Notes: a model not told the origin generated them from the letters alone. A DNA stretch of 64,000 nucleotides from Streptomyces sp. SLBN-118 (GCF_006715635.1 NZ_VFNP01000002.1:1674001-1738000); one strand, 5' to 3'; counted from the stretch's first letter, positions 45,913 to 55,005 are shown. Numbers and translations are program-made.

Positions 45913-46815
45913 ATGACCACCGACACCACCACGAAGGGCACCGCCCCGGCCACCGCGCCCGGAGAGACGGTCCTCGACGCCCGCGGCGTCACCATGCGCT
46001 TCGGCGGCCTCACCGCCGTACGCTCCGTCGACCTCACCGTCAACAGCGGCGAGATCGTCGGCCTCATCGGCCCCAACGGCGCGGGGAAGACCACCTTCTT
46101 CAACTGCCTCACCGGCCTCTACATCCCCACCGAGGGCGAGGTCCGCTACAAGGGCACCGTCCTCCCCGCCAAGTCCTTCAAGGTCACGGCGGCGGGCGTC
46201 GCGCGCACCTTCCAGAACATCCGCCTCTTCGGCAACATGACCGTCCTGGAGAACGTGCTCGTCGGCCGTCACACCCGTACGAAGGAAGGCCTCTGGTCAG
46301 CCCTCCTCCGCGGGCCCGGCTTCCACAAGGCAGAAGCCAAGTCCCGGGCCCGGGCCATGGAACTCCTCGAGTTCATCGGCCTCGCCGACAAGGCCGAACA
46401 CCTCGCCCGCAACCTCCCCTACGGCGAGCAGCGCAAGCTCGAAATCGCACGCGCACTGGCCAGCGAACCCGGCCTCCTGCTCCTCGACGAGCCCACCGCC
46501 GGCATGAACCCGCAGGAGACCCGGGCCACCGAAGAACTCGTCTTCGCCATCCGGGACATGGGCATCGCCGTCCTCGTCATCGAGCACGACATGCGCTTCA
46601 TCTTCAACCTGTGCGACCGCGTCGCGGTACTCGTACAGGGAGAAAAGCTTGTCGAAGGCGACAGCGAGACCGTCCAGGGTGACGAGCGCGTCATCGCCGC
46701 CTACCTCGGCGAGCCCTTCGAAGGCGCCCCCGGCGACGAAGAAGTGGCCGAAGTGGAAGCGGCCGAAACCGGGACCCCGGGATCCACCGGGTCCGCAGGC
46801 AAGGAGAACGACTGA
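45913..46815 (+). CDS. livG: Branched-chain amino-acid ABC transporter ATPase LivG
   Basis: 300 aa ABC ATPase. Walker A GPNGAGKTTFFNCLTG, LivG-type sequence VARTFQNIRLFGNMTVLENVLVG, signature LPYGEQRKLEIARALA, Walker B LLLLDEPTAGMNPQE and the H-loop VIEHDMRFIF. An acidic C-terminal tail of about 35 residues (EEVAEVEAAETG) is extra. It lies 3 bp after livM and its stop shares one base with the livF ATG (TGATG). Confidence 0.95.
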   Translation: MTTDTTTKGTAPATAPGETVLDARGVTMRFGGLTAVRSVDLTVNSGEIVGLIGPNGAGKTTFFNCLTGLYIPTEGEVRYKGTVLPAKSFKVTAAGVARTFQNIRLFGNMTVLENVLVGRHTRTKEGLWSALLRGPGFHKAEAKSRARAMELLEFIGLADKAEHLARNLPYGEQRKLEIARALASEPGLLLLDEPTAGMNPQETRATEELVFAIRDMGIAVLVIEHDMRFIFNLCDRVAVLVQGEKLVEGDSETVQGDERVIAAYLGEPFEGAPGDEEVAEVEAAETGTPGSTGSAGKEND

Positions 46816-47531
46816 TGACCGCACTTCTCGAAGTCGAGGACCTGCGCGTCGCCTACGGCAAGATCGAGGCCGTCAAGGGCATCTCGTTCAGCGTCGAAGC
46901 CGGCGAGGTCGTCACCCTCATCGGCACCAACGGCGCCGGAAAAACCACCACGCTGCGCACCCTCTCGGGCCTTCTGAAGCCCGTCGGCGGCCAGATCAAG
47001 TTCAACGGCAAGTCCCTCAAGAAGGTGCCTGCCCACCAGATCGTCTCGCTCGGGCTCGCCCACTCCCCCGAAGGGCGGCACATCTTCCCGCGCATGTCGA
47101 TCGAGGACAACCTGCGCCTCGGCGCGTTCCTCCGCAACGACAAGGCGGGCATCGAGAAGGACATGCAGCGCGCCTACGACCTGTTCCCGATCCTGGGAGA
47201 GCGCAGGAAGCAGGCCGCAGGCACCCTCTCCGGCGGCGAGCAGCAGATGCTCGCCATGGGGCGGGCGCTGATGTCGCAGCCGAAGCTGCTCATGCTGGAC
47301 GAGCCCTCCATGGGCCTGTCCCCGATCATGATGCAGAAGATCATGGCGACGATCGTCGAGCTCAAGGCCCAGGGCACCACCATTCTGCTCGTCGAGCAGA
47401 ACGCCCAGGCCGCGCTCTCCCTGGCGGACCAGGCCCACGTCATGGAGATCGGCAGCATCAAGCTCTCCGGCCCCGGCCGGGAGCTGCTCCACGACGAGTC
47501 CGTCCGCAAGACGTACCTCGGCGAGGACTGA
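46815..47531 (+). CDS. livF: Branched-chain amino-acid ABC transporter ATPase LivF
   Basis: 238 aa ABC ATPase, standard LivF length. Walker A GTNGAGKTTTLRTLSG, LGLAHSPEGRHIFPRMSIEDNL, signature LSGGEQQMLAMGRAL, Walker B LLMLDEPSMGLSPIMM, H-loop LLVEQNAQAALSLAD. Last gene of the liv operon, followed by a strong terminator. Confidence 0.96.
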   Translation: MTALLEVEDLRVAYGKIEAVKGISFSVEAGEVVTLIGTNGAGKTTTLRTLSGLLKPVGGQIKFNGKSLKKVPAHQIVSLGLAHSPEGRHIFPRMSIEDNLRLGAFLRNDKAGIEKDMQRAYDLFPILGERRKQAAGTLSGGEQQMLAMGRALMSQPKLLMLDEPSMGLSPIMMQKIMATIVELKAQGTTILLVEQNAQAALSLADQAHVMEIGSIKLSGPGRELLHDESVRKTYLGED

Positions 47532-47543
47532 GCCGCACACAAG

Positions 47544-47586
47544 CGGAAGGGCCCGCACCCCGGTTCAGGGGGTGCGGGCCCTTCCG
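47544..47586. terminator. liv operon terminator (bidirectional)
   Basis: A perfect 17-bp stem (47544-47560 with 47570-47586) and 9-nt loop begins 12 nt after livF stops. It also lies 23 bp beyond the end of the convergent ANTAR regulator gene and probably ends both transcripts. Confidence 0.9.
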
Positions 47587-47609
47587 TATGCCCTACTGGT
47601 CCATATGCC

Positions 47610-48260
47610 CTACTGCTCCTTCGCCGCCTTCTTCTCCTCCGCGTCCTCAATGACCGCCTCCGCGACCTGCTGCATCGACAGCCGCCGGTCCATCGACGTC
47701 TTCTGGATCCAGCGGAACGCGGCCGGCTCGCTGAGCCCGTACTGCGTCTGAAGGATGCTCTTCGCTCGGTCGACGAGCTTGCGCGTCTCCAGCCGCTGCG
47801 AGAGGTCCGCGACCTCCTGCTCCAGAGCCTTGAGCTCCGTGAAGCGGGAAACGGCCATCTCGATGGCGGGAACCACGTCGCTCTTGCTGAACGGCTTCAC
47901 CAGATACGCCATGGCACCGGCGTCCCGGGCCCGCTCGACAAGGTCGCGCTGCGAGAACGCGGTGAGCATCAGGACCGGCGCGATGGACTCCTCGGCGATC
48001 TTCTCGGCGGCGGAGATCCCGTCCAGGACGGGCATCTTCACATCGAGGATGACCAGGTCCGGCCGGTGCTCCCGGGCGAGCTCGACGGCCCGCTGACCGT
48101 CACCTGCCTCGCCGACGACCGAATAGCCCTCTTCCTCCAGCATCTCTTTGAGGTCGAGGCGAATGAGGGCCTCGTCCTCGGCGATCACGACGCGGGTGGT
48201 CAGCGGAGGGACGTGCGACGCGTCGTCGGCGGGGGGCTGGGGCGAGTCGGGGGCGGTCAC
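47610..48260 (-). CDS. pdtaR: ANTAR-domain response regulator
   Basis: 216 aa. Residues 20-140 are a receiver domain: VVIAEDEALIRLDLKEML (acidic pocket), DLVILDVKMPVLDGIS with phospho-acceptor Asp, LTAFSQRDLV and VKPFSKSDV (Lys). Residues 150-212 are an ANTAR RNA-binding domain: LSQRLETRKLVDRAKSILQ and EPAAFRWIQKTSMDRRLSM. ANTAR proteins bind paired-hexaloop RNA hairpins and act as antiterminators; mycobacterial PdtaR is the close parallel. The first 20 residues are a disordered leader. GTG at 48260. The sensor kinase partner is not in the window. Confidence 0.93.
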   Translation of the reverse strand: MTAPDSPQPPADDASHVPPLTTRVVIAEDEALIRLDLKEMLEEEGYSVVGEAGDGQRAVELAREHRPDLVILDVKMPVLDGISAAEKIAEESIAPVLMLTAFSQRDLVERARDAGAMAYLVKPFSKSDVVPAIEMAVSRFTELKALEQEVADLSQRLETRKLVDRAKSILQTQYGLSEPAAFRWIQKTSMDRRLSMQQVAEAVIEDAEEKKAAKEQ

Positions 48261-48310
48261 GCTGGGCTCCTCGGTGCAGGGCAGGTATCGCTGGCATGAG
48301 CCTACCTAGC

Positions 48311-48339
48311 TGAACCTCGCCATGGTCACCCGGTACACT
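48311..48339 (+). promoter_or_regulatory. Probable promoter of tRNA-Leu
   Basis: TGAACC (48311-48316), a 17-bp spacer and TACACT (48334-48339) lie 17 nt before the mature tRNA 5' end, a normal layout for a housekeeping tRNA promoter. Confidence 0.5.
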
Positions 48340-48355
48340 TCCGACGGACGGCCTG

Positions 48356-48438
48356 GCCGGGTTGGCGGAACGGCATACGCTGATGTCTCAAACACATCTG
48401 TTCGAAAGAACATGTGGGTTCGAATCCCACACCCGGCA
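48356..48438 (+). tRNA. tRNA-Leu (anticodon CAA)
   Basis: 83-nt class II tRNA. Acceptor GCCGGGT (48356-48362) pairs fully with ACCCGGC (48431-48437), discriminator A. Anticodon arm GATGT-CTCAAAC-ACATC gives anticodon CAA, decoding UUG. A long variable arm with TGTTCGAAAGAACA and a T-arm with GGTTCGAATCC complete it. CCA is not encoded. It has a good upstream promoter and an immediate terminator, so it is a single-gene unit. Confidence 0.96.
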
Positions 48439-48444
48439 CTCCTG

Positions 48445-48476
48445 AGCGGATGTTCACGTTCTCGTGAACATCCGCT
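48445..48476 (+). terminator. tRNA-Leu terminator
   Basis: Perfect 14-bp stem (48445-48458 with 48463-48476), TTCT loop, followed by TTTGTG. It starts 6 nt after the tRNA. Confidence 0.85.
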
Positions 48477-48519
48477 TTGTGCTACACATCGCCACGACGC
48501 GTGACACAGAGTGGCGAGC

Positions 48520-49302
48520 ATGAACTTCCATGGCACAGAGGTGCGACAGCAAGCCCTCGCGCTGCTGCGAGGTGGCATTAGGAATGCGGACGTTGCCAGC
48601 CGACTGGATGTCCCGCCCGGCGCTGTCGGCTATTGGCTGCACGTGGATCGCGCAGAACGCGGGGAGTGTCCGGGCAAACGCGACTGCCCTCGATGCGACG
48701 GCCGGGAACTCGACGAGGCGGCCTACTCCTATCTCCTGGGGCTCTACCTCGGGGACGGGCACATCATCAAGTACTCAGGCCACAGAACCCCGAGCCTCAT
48801 GATTACCTGCGCCGAGTCCTGGCCAGGCCTGATGGACGAGTGCGAGCACGCGATGCGCGCAGTCTTCCCTGACAACTCGGTCTGTCGCGTCCGCAGGACC
48901 GGGTGCCGCAATGTGAAGGTCTACTCGAACCACCTGTGGTGCCTGTTCCCCCAGCACGGAACAGGCATGAAGCACGAGCGACCGATCATCCTGGAGCCCT
49001 GGCAGCAGGAGATAGTGGACACCAACCCGTGGGAGTTCATTCGTGGACTGGTCCATTCGGACGGATGCAGGAATATGAACTGGACCACTCGCCTCGTCGG
49101 CGGTGAGCGGAAGCGCTACGAATACCCGCGCTACTGGTTCACCAACGTCTCGGACGACATCCGGCAGCTCTACACCGATACCCTCGACAAGGTCGGCGTT
49201 GAGTGGAAGCACTGCACCCGCGCATGGAAGCCGTACAACATCTCCGTAGCCAAGCGCGCCTCCGTCGCCCTCATGGACCTGCACGTCGGGCCGAAGTACT
49301 GA
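48520..49302 (+). CDS. LAGLIDADG homing-endonuclease-like protein with N-terminal HTH
   Basis: 260 aa. Residues 8-40 resemble a helix-turn-helix (ALALLRGGIRNADVASRLDV), followed by CPRCDG, perhaps a zinc knuckle with the CPGKRDC just before. Two LAGLIDADG-like helices are then visible: YLLGLYLGDGHI near 75 and FIRGLVHSDGCRN near 173, each with the acidic metal-binding Asp. Two motifs in one chain fit a monomeric homing endonuclease or a domesticated regulator of that fold. It is not inside an intron or intein; it stands free, 80 bp after tRNA-Leu. Similar genes occur beside tRNA in other Streptomyces, to my recollection. ATG at 48520 chosen; GTG at 48511 possible. Confidence 0.75.
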   Translation: MNFHGTEVRQQALALLRGGIRNADVASRLDVPPGAVGYWLHVDRAERGECPGKRDCPRCDGRELDEAAYSYLLGLYLGDGHIIKYSGHRTPSLMITCAESWPGLMDECEHAMRAVFPDNSVCRVRRTGCRNVKVYSNHLWCLFPQHGTGMKHERPIILEPWQQEIVDTNPWEFIRGLVHSDGCRNMNWTTRLVGGERKRYEYPRYWFTNVSDDIRQLYTDTLDKVGVEWKHCTRAWKPYNISVAKRASVALMDLHVGPKY

Positions 49303-49333
49303 TACTCCGGCCCCAACACAGCCGTCCCCACAG

Positions 49334-50767
49334 CTACTTGGGGCTGTCGTCCTCGCCGATGTGGTGCACCCGCACAAGGTTCGTGGAGCCCGCGACTCCC
49401 GGCGGCGAACCGGCCGTGATCACCACGATGTCGCCCTTCTTGCAGCGGCCGATCTTCAGCAGCTCCTCGTCGACCTGGGCGACCATCGCGTCCGTCGATT
49501 CGACATGCGGGCCGAGGAAAGTCTCCACTCCCCAGGTGAGGTTGAGCTGGGAGCGGGTGGCCGCGTCCGGCGTGAAGGCCAGCAGCGGGATCGGGGAGCG
49601 GTAGCGGGACAGGCGCCTCACCGTGTCGCCGGACTGGGTGAAGGCGACCAGGAACTTCGCGCCCAGGAAGTCGCCCATCTCCGCGGCCGCGCGGGCGACA
49701 GCGCCGCCCTGGGTGCGGGGCTTGTTGCGTTCGGTCAGTGGCGGCAGGCCGTTGGCGAGGACGTCCTCCTCGGCCGCCTCCACGATGCGGCTCATCGTCT
49801 TCACCGTCTCGACGGGGTACTTCCCGACGCTCGTCTCGCCCGACAGCATGACCGCGTCGGTGCCGTCGATGACGGCGTTGGCGACATCGGACGCCTCGGC
49901 GCGGGTGGGCCGGGAGTTGTCGATCATTGAGTCGAGCATCTGGGTCGCCACGATGACGGGCTTGGCGTTGCGCCTGGCGAGCTTGATGGCGCGCTTCTGG
50001 ACGATCGGCACCTGTTCCAGGGGCATTTCGACGCCGAGGTCGCCGCGGGCGACCATGATGCCGTCGAAGGCGGCCACGATGTCGTCGATGTTGTCGACGG
50101 CCTGCGGCTTCTCGACCTTAGCGATGACGGGGAGCCGGCGGCCTTCCTCGTTCATGATGCGGTGGACGTCTTCGATGTCGCGTCCGTTGCGTACGAAGGA
50201 GAGCGCGATGATGTCCGCGCCGATGCGCAGGGCCCAGCGGAGGTCTTCGACGTCCTTTTCGGAGAGGGCGGGGACGGAGACGGCGACGCCGGGGAGGTTG
50301 AGGCCCTTGTGGTCGGAGATCATGCCGCCTTCGACGACGGTGGTGCGGACCTGCGGGCCGTCCACCGCGGTGACTTCCAGGGCGACTTTGCCGTCGTCGA
50401 CGAGGATGCGCTCACCGATGGTGACATCCCCGGCGAGGCCCTGGTAGGTGGTACCGCACATGTGGCGGTCGCCTTCGGTGGCCTCGACGGTGATGGTGAA
50501 CTCATCTCCGCGTTCAAGCAGTACGGGACCTTCACGGAAGCGTCCGAGGCGAATCTTCGGACCTTGAAGGTCGGCCAGAACGCCGACGCTGCGGCCCGAT
50601 TCGTCGGACGCTTTGCGGACGCGCTGATAGCGCTCCTCGTGTTCGGCGTAGGTGCCGTGGCTGAGGTTGAGGCGGGCGACGTCCATTCCGGCCTCGACCA
50701 GTGCCTTGATCTGGTCGTATGAGTCGGTGGCGGGCCCAAGAGTGCAGACGATCTTTGCTCGGCGCAT
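49334..50767 (-). CDS. pyk: Pyruvate kinase
   Basis: 477 aa glycolytic enzyme converting phosphoenolpyruvate and ADP to pyruvate and ATP. Seen: KIVCTLGPATDSYDQIKALVEAGMD, ARLNLSHGTYAEH, VLADLQGPKIRLG, the active-site block VIAKVEKPQAVDNIDDIVAAFDGIMVARGDLG (Lys, Glu and Asp for metal and substrate), and VIVATQMLDSMIDNSRPTRAE. The C-terminal allosteric domain is complete. ATG at 50767. It is followed by no gene on its strand; upstream 169 bp hold its promoter, which I could not fix confidently. Confidence 0.96.
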   Translation of the reverse strand: MRRAKIVCTLGPATDSYDQIKALVEAGMDVARLNLSHGTYAEHEERYQRVRKASDESGRSVGVLADLQGPKIRLGRFREGPVLLERGDEFTITVEATEGDRHMCGTTYQGLAGDVTIGERILVDDGKVALEVTAVDGPQVRTTVVEGGMISDHKGLNLPGVAVSVPALSEKDVEDLRWALRIGADIIALSFVRNGRDIEDVHRIMNEEGRRLPVIAKVEKPQAVDNIDDIVAAFDGIMVARGDLGVEMPLEQVPIVQKRAIKLARRNAKPVIVATQMLDSMIDNSRPTRAEASDVANAVIDGTDAVMLSGETSVGKYPVETVKTMSRIVEAAEEDVLANGLPPLTERNKPRTQGGAVARAAAEMGDFLGAKFLVAFTQSGDTVRRLSRYRSPIPLLAFTPDAATRSQLNLTWGVETFLGPHVESTDAMVAQVDEELLKIGRCKKGDIVVITAGSPPGVAGSTNLVRVHHIGEDDSPK

Positions 50768-50936
50768 ATGTCGAGCCTAGGGCTTACCGGCCGGTAGAGA
50801 ATTGGTCCCGCATGACCACTCAACAACCTTTACGTGAAGGGCTATTGACAAGTGTTGAATTGTGCGCGGGAGCGCTCCGATGAGCATTCCGCGCCGCCGG
50901 AGCACGCCCCTCGGCCGACCCGTTGATCACACTCCG

Positions 50937-51647
50937 TCACAGCTGTGGCGGCGTCATCGTAAAGCGGGCATTGACCTGCGCGTAGACGGTCTGGCGCTGG
51001 GGTTCCAGATCCAGAGCGGGAGCGGCTTCGGCTGATTCGGCGCCGCCGTACGCGGCCATGCGCATGCCGGGGGCCTGCGGCATTCCGTACGGCACGGCGT
51101 TCTCCGCACCCAGGTCGGCGAGCTCGACCAAGGCGGCCAGCCGTGCGCCCAGTGCCTCGGCGTACTCACGGGCCCGCTGGACGGCCTCCTTCACGGCCTG
51201 ACGGCGGGCCTCCCCATGGGCCGGTGAGTCGGGGCGCAGGGCCCACCAGGGGCCGTCGACGCGGGTCAGCTCCAGGTCCGCGAGGCGGGTGGTGAGTTCG
51301 CCGAGGGCGGTGAAGTCAGTGAGTTCCGTGGTGATGTGGACCCGGCCGTAGTACGCGCGGACTCGTTCGCCGCGGCCGTGCCGGGTCAGTTCGGGCGTGA
51401 TGGAGAAGGCGCCGGTCTCCAGCTTCTCCACGGCTTCGCCGTACGACTTGATCAGTTCAAGAACGGTGGAGTTGCGCCGGGTGAGGTCTTCCAGTGCGCT
51501 GCGCCGGTCCGTGCCGCGAGCGCTGACCGTGACGCCGATTCTGGCGATCTCCGGGTCGAACTCCAGCCGTGCCTCGCCGCGGACGGCGACCCGTGGCGTC
51601 TCCGGGGTGCCGTAGGGAGCGGCTGTGGTGGGTGTGTCGGTGGTCAC
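50937..51647 (-). CDS. SIMPL domain protein
   Basis: 236 aa. SIMPL/DUF541 pattern: VAVRGEARLEFDPEIARIGVTVSARG at the N-terminus, a helical middle, and AVKEAVQRAREYAEALGARLAALVEL toward the end, finishing in VYAQVNARFTM. No signal peptide is visible, so this form may be cytoplasmic. Family members form oligomeric rings and are linked to oxidative stress; function here is unknown. GTG at 51647 has AGGGAG 7 nt upstream. Confidence 0.85.
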   Translation of the reverse strand: MTTDTPTTAAPYGTPETPRVAVRGEARLEFDPEIARIGVTVSARGTDRRSALEDLTRRNSTVLELIKSYGEAVEKLETGAFSITPELTRHGRGERVRAYYGRVHITTELTDFTALGELTTRLADLELTRVDGPWWALRPDSPAHGEARRQAVKEAVQRAREYAEALGARLAALVELADLGAENAVPYGMPQAPGMRMAAYGGAESAEAAPALDLEPQRQTVYAQVNARFTMTPPQL

Positions 51648-51801
51648 GGGTGGGCTCCCTCGTGTCGCGGTCGTCACCGACACTCTCCCACCCGCGTCCG
51701 ACAACCGGCGGTCACCAGATGGAAACCCGCAGGGGGTGTTGCGGGAGGTGGCTCCTGCGCCAGAATCTACGCGCGTTGTGCCATCTCAAGAGGGAGACGA
51801 A

Positions 51802-53595
51802 ATGCCGCTCGATCGAAGGACGTTCCTGGGTACGTCCGCCGCCACCGGCGCCGGTGTCGCGCTTGCCGGAGCCAGTGCCACCCCCGCAGCGGCGACGGGC
51901 CGGCCCTGTCCGCCCAAGCGGTACTCCTTCACCGTCATGGGCACCACCGATCTGCACGGCAATGTCTTCAACTGGGACTACTTCACGGACAAGGAGTTCG
52001 ACGACAAGACCCACAACGACGTGGGCCTGGCGAAGATCTCCACGCTGGTGAACAAGATCCGCGAGGAGAAGGGCCGGCGCAACACGCTCCTCATCGACGC
52101 CGGTGACACCATCCAGGGCACCCAGCTCTCGTACTACTACGCCAAGGTCGACCCGATCACCGCGCGGCGCGGTCCGGTGCACCCCATGGCGCAGGCCATG
52201 AACGCGATCGGGTACGACGCGGCGGCGCTCGGCAACCACGAGTTCAACTACGGCATCCCCGTGCTGCGCAAATTCGAGGAGCAGTGCGACTTCCCGCTGC
52301 TCGGTGCGAACGCGCTGGACGCCAAGACGCTCCGCCCGGCCTTCCGGCCGTACAGCATGCACCGTCTGTGCACGCCGCACGGCCGTGACGTCAAGGTCGC
52401 GGTGCTGGGCCTGACCAACCCGGGCATCGCCATCTGGGACAAGGCCAACGTCCAGGGCAAGATGGTCTTCCCGGGCCTTGAGGAGCAGGCAGCGAAGTGG
52501 GTGCCGAAGCTGCGCTCGATGGGCGCGGACGTGGTGATCGTCTCGGCGCACTCGGGCTCCAGCGGCACGTCCTCCTACGGGGACCAGCTCCCGTACATCG
52601 AGAACGCCGCGGGTCTGGTGGCCGAGCAGGTGCCCGGCATCGACGCGATACTCGTCGGCCACGCGCACACCGAGATCGCCGAGTACTTCGTCGCCAACAA
52701 GGAGACCGGCCAGAAGGTCGTGCTCTCCGAGCCGCTCAAGTGGGGCCAGCGGCTGACCCTGTTCGACTTCGATCTGGTGTGGGAGAAGGGCCGCTGGACG
52801 GTCGAGAAGGTTGGCGCGCAGGTCCTGAACTCCAACACGGCGGACGAGGACCCCAAGATCACCCGGCTGCTCGGCGACGAGCACAAGAAGGTCGTGGCCT
52901 ACGTCAACCAGGTCATCGGCACCTCCACCGCGAGCATGACCACGGCCGATGCGCCGTGGAAGGACGAGCCGATCATCGACCTGATCAACCATGTCCAGGC
53001 GGAGACGGTGAATGGGGCACTGGCGGGCGGCCAGTACGCCGCGCTGCCCGTCCTCTCGCAGGCTTCGTGTTTCTCGCGTACGGCCGCGATCCCGGCGGGC
53101 CAGGTGACCATCCGGGACGCGGCGGGGCTCTATGTCTTCGAGAACACCCTTGAGGCCCGGCTGCTGACGGGCGCGCAGATCAAGGACTATCTGGAGTTCT
53201 CGGCGCGCTACTACGTGCAGACGCCGGCGGGCGGTCCGGTCGACACGGCCAAGCTGACCAATGCGGACAACACCCCCGACTACAACTACGACGCGCTCTC
53301 GGGTGTCACGTACGAGATCGACATCGCCAAGCCGGCCGGTTCGCGGATCGTGAAGCTGTCCTTCGACGGCAAGCCGATCGATCCGGCGGCGCAGTTCGTG
53401 CTGGCCGTCAACAACTACCGGGCCAGCGGCGGCGGGAACTTCCCGCATGTCGCGCGCTCCCAGCAGCTGTGGGCGAATTCGGAGGAGATCCGCAACACGA
53501 TCATCAACTGGGTGAAGGCGAAGGGCTCGGTCGATCCGGCGCAGTTCGCCACGGTGGGCTGGAAGCTGACCCGTGAGGGTACGCCGGTCTTCTGA
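51802..53595 (+). CDS. Tat-exported 5'-nucleotidase / 2',3'-cyclic phosphodiesterase
   Basis: 597 aa. Twin-arginine signal: PLDRRTFLGTSAATGAGVAL, cut after ATPAAA. Metallophosphatase domain (residues 40-360): VMGTTDLHGNVFNWDYF (Asp, His), LLIDAGDTIQGT, ALGNHEFNYGI (NHE), and GHAHTEI. C-terminal 5'-nucleotidase domain after residue 375 with FENTLEARLLTGAQIKDYLEFSARYY. It releases phosphate from extracellular nucleotides. ATG at 51802 with GGGAGACG. Its TGA abuts the stop of the convergent hydroxylase (TGATCA, 53593-53598). No PHO box was recognised upstream. Confidence 0.93.
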   Translation: MPLDRRTFLGTSAATGAGVALAGASATPAAATGRPCPPKRYSFTVMGTTDLHGNVFNWDYFTDKEFDDKTHNDVGLAKISTLVNKIREEKGRRNTLLIDAGDTIQGTQLSYYYAKVDPITARRGPVHPMAQAMNAIGYDAAALGNHEFNYGIPVLRKFEEQCDFPLLGANALDAKTLRPAFRPYSMHRLCTPHGRDVKVAVLGLTNPGIAIWDKANVQGKMVFPGLEEQAAKWVPKLRSMGADVVIVSAHSGSSGTSSYGDQLPYIENAAGLVAEQVPGIDAILVGHAHTEIAEYFVANKETGQKVVLSEPLKWGQRLTLFDFDLVWEKGRWTVEKVGAQVLNSNTADEDPKITRLLGDEHKKVVAYVNQVIGTSTASMTTADAPWKDEPIIDLINHVQAETVNGALAGGQYAALPVLSQASCFSRTAAIPAGQVTIRDAAGLYVFENTLEARLLTGAQIKDYLEFSARYYVQTPAGGPVDTAKLTNADNTPDYNYDALSGVTYEIDIAKPAGSRIVKLSFDGKPIDPAAQFVLAVNNYRASGGGNFPHVARSQQLWANSEEIRNTIINWVKAKGSVDPAQFATVGWKLTREGTPVF

Positions 53596-55005
53596 TCAGG
53601 AGTGTTCCACCAGTGGGAGCAGGCTCGCAGGCATGTGCGCCGGGCGGGCCTGTTCCCGGTTCAGGCCGAAGCTGGTGAAGGCGGTGCGCTGCGGCAGCGG
53701 GTAGGGCTCGGTGCCGGTGAGGGAGTTGAGGATGCTCGCGCTGCGCCAGGCGGCGAGGCCGAGGTCGGGCGCGCCGACGCCGTGGGTGTGGTGCTCGGCG
53801 TTCTGTACGTAGACCGAGCCGCTCACCGGGGGGTCGAGGATCAGCCGGAACCGGTCGTCGATGCGGGGGCGGCCGGAGGCGTCTCTGCGCAGGCAGGGGT
53901 CGAGGCCGGCCAGCAGCCGGTCGAGGGGGCGCTCGCGGTAGCCGGTGGCGAGCACCACGGCGTCGGTGGCGAGCCGGGAGCGGGTGCCCTGCTGGCAGTG
54001 CTCCAGATGCAGCTCGATCTTGCTGGTGGCGACGCGGCCGGCGGTGCGCACGGTGACGCCGGGGGTGAGGACGGCGTCGGGCCAGCTGCCGTTCAGGGTG
54101 CGGCGGTAGAGCTCGTCGTGGATGGCGGCGAGGGTGCCGGCGTCGATGCCCTTGTGGAGCTGCCACTGGCGCGGGAGGAGGGCGTCGCGGGTCTGCTCGG
54201 GCAGTGCGTGGAAGTAGCGGGTGTAGTCGGGGGTGAAGTGCTCCAGGCCGAGCTTGGAGTACTCCATCGGCGCGAAGGCCTCCGTACGTGCCAGCCAGTG
54301 GATCTTCTCGACCCCGGTCGGCCGGGCCCGCAGCAGATCGAGGAAGACCTCGGCGCCGGACTGGCCGGAGCCGATGACCGTGATGTGCCCGGCGGCCAGC
54401 AGCCGTTCGCGGTTGGCGAGATAGTCCGAGGAGTGGATCACGGGGACGGCCGGGGCATCGGCGAGGGGCCGCAGCGGCCCGGGGACGTACGGCTCGGTGC
54501 CGACGCCGAGCACGAGGTGTCTGCTGTAGGCGCGGCCCAGGGCCTCGGCCTCGCCGTCGGCGTCGAGCTGGGTGAAGTCCACCTCGAACAGGTTGCGTTC
54601 GGTGTTCCAGCGGACGGCGTCGACCTGATGGCCGAAGTGCAGCCCGGGCAGACTGTCGCAGGCCCAGCGGCAGTACGCGTCGTATTCGGCGCGCTGGATG
54701 TGGAACCGCTCGGCGAAGTAGAAGGGGAAGAGGCGGTCCCGGGAGCGCAGGTAGCTGAGGAACGACCAGGGGCTGGCCGGGTCGGCGAGGGTCACCAGGT
54801 CGGCGAGGAACGGGACTTGGAGCGTGGTGCCCTCGATCAGGAGGCCGGGGTGCCAGCTGAAGGCGCGCCGCCGCTCGTAGAAGGCCGTGGCGAGGCCGCC
54901 GGGGACGCCGTGGGCGAGGGCGGCGAGGGAGAGGTTGCAGGGGCCGATGCCGATGCCCACGAGGTCGTGCGGCTGGTCGGGTTCTGGTGCGGGCGTGCCG
55001 GTCAT
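53596..55005 (-). CDS. Lysine/ornithine (cadaverine) N-monooxygenase
   Basis: 469 aa flavin-dependent N-hydroxylating monooxygenase of the IucD/SidA/DesB family. FAD-binding LVGIGIGPCNLSLAAL at the N-terminus, substrate region LLIEGTTLQVPFLADLVTLADP, NADPH-binding ITVIGSGQSGAEVFLDLL near 225, and the closing LATGYRERPLDRLL. Such enzymes hydroxylate a terminal amine in hydroxamate siderophore synthesis. ATG at 55005 overlaps the stop of the upstream decarboxylase (ATGA). The pairing matches DesA-DesB of desferrioxamine, but no DesC acyltransferase or DesD synthetase follows. Confidence 0.9.
   Translation of the reverse strand: MTGTPAPEPDQPHDLVGIGIGPCNLSLAALAHGVPGGLATAFYERRRAFSWHPGLLIEGTTLQVPFLADLVTLADPASPWSFLSYLRSRDRLFPFYFAERFHIQRAEYDAYCRWACDSLPGLHFGHQVDAVRWNTERNLFEVDFTQLDADGEAEALGRAYSRHLVLGVGTEPYVPGPLRPLADAPAVPVIHSSDYLANRERLLAAGHITVIGSGQSGAEVFLDLLRARPTGVEKIHWLARTEAFAPMEYSKLGLEHFTPDYTRYFHALPEQTRDALLPRQWQLHKGIDAGTLAAIHDELYRRTLNGSWPDAVLTPGVTVRTAGRVATSKIELHLEHCQQGTRSRLATDAVVLATGYRERPLDRLLAGLDPCLRRDASGRPRIDDRFRLILDPPVSGSVYVQNAEHHTHGVGAPDLGLAAWRSASILNSLTGTEPYPLPQRTAFTSFGLNREQARPAHMPASLLPLVEHS

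Noticed and set aside
48399..48414. GTTCGAAAGAAC, resembling a LexA/SOS box
   Set aside because: It is the variable arm of tRNA-Leu, not a promoter element.
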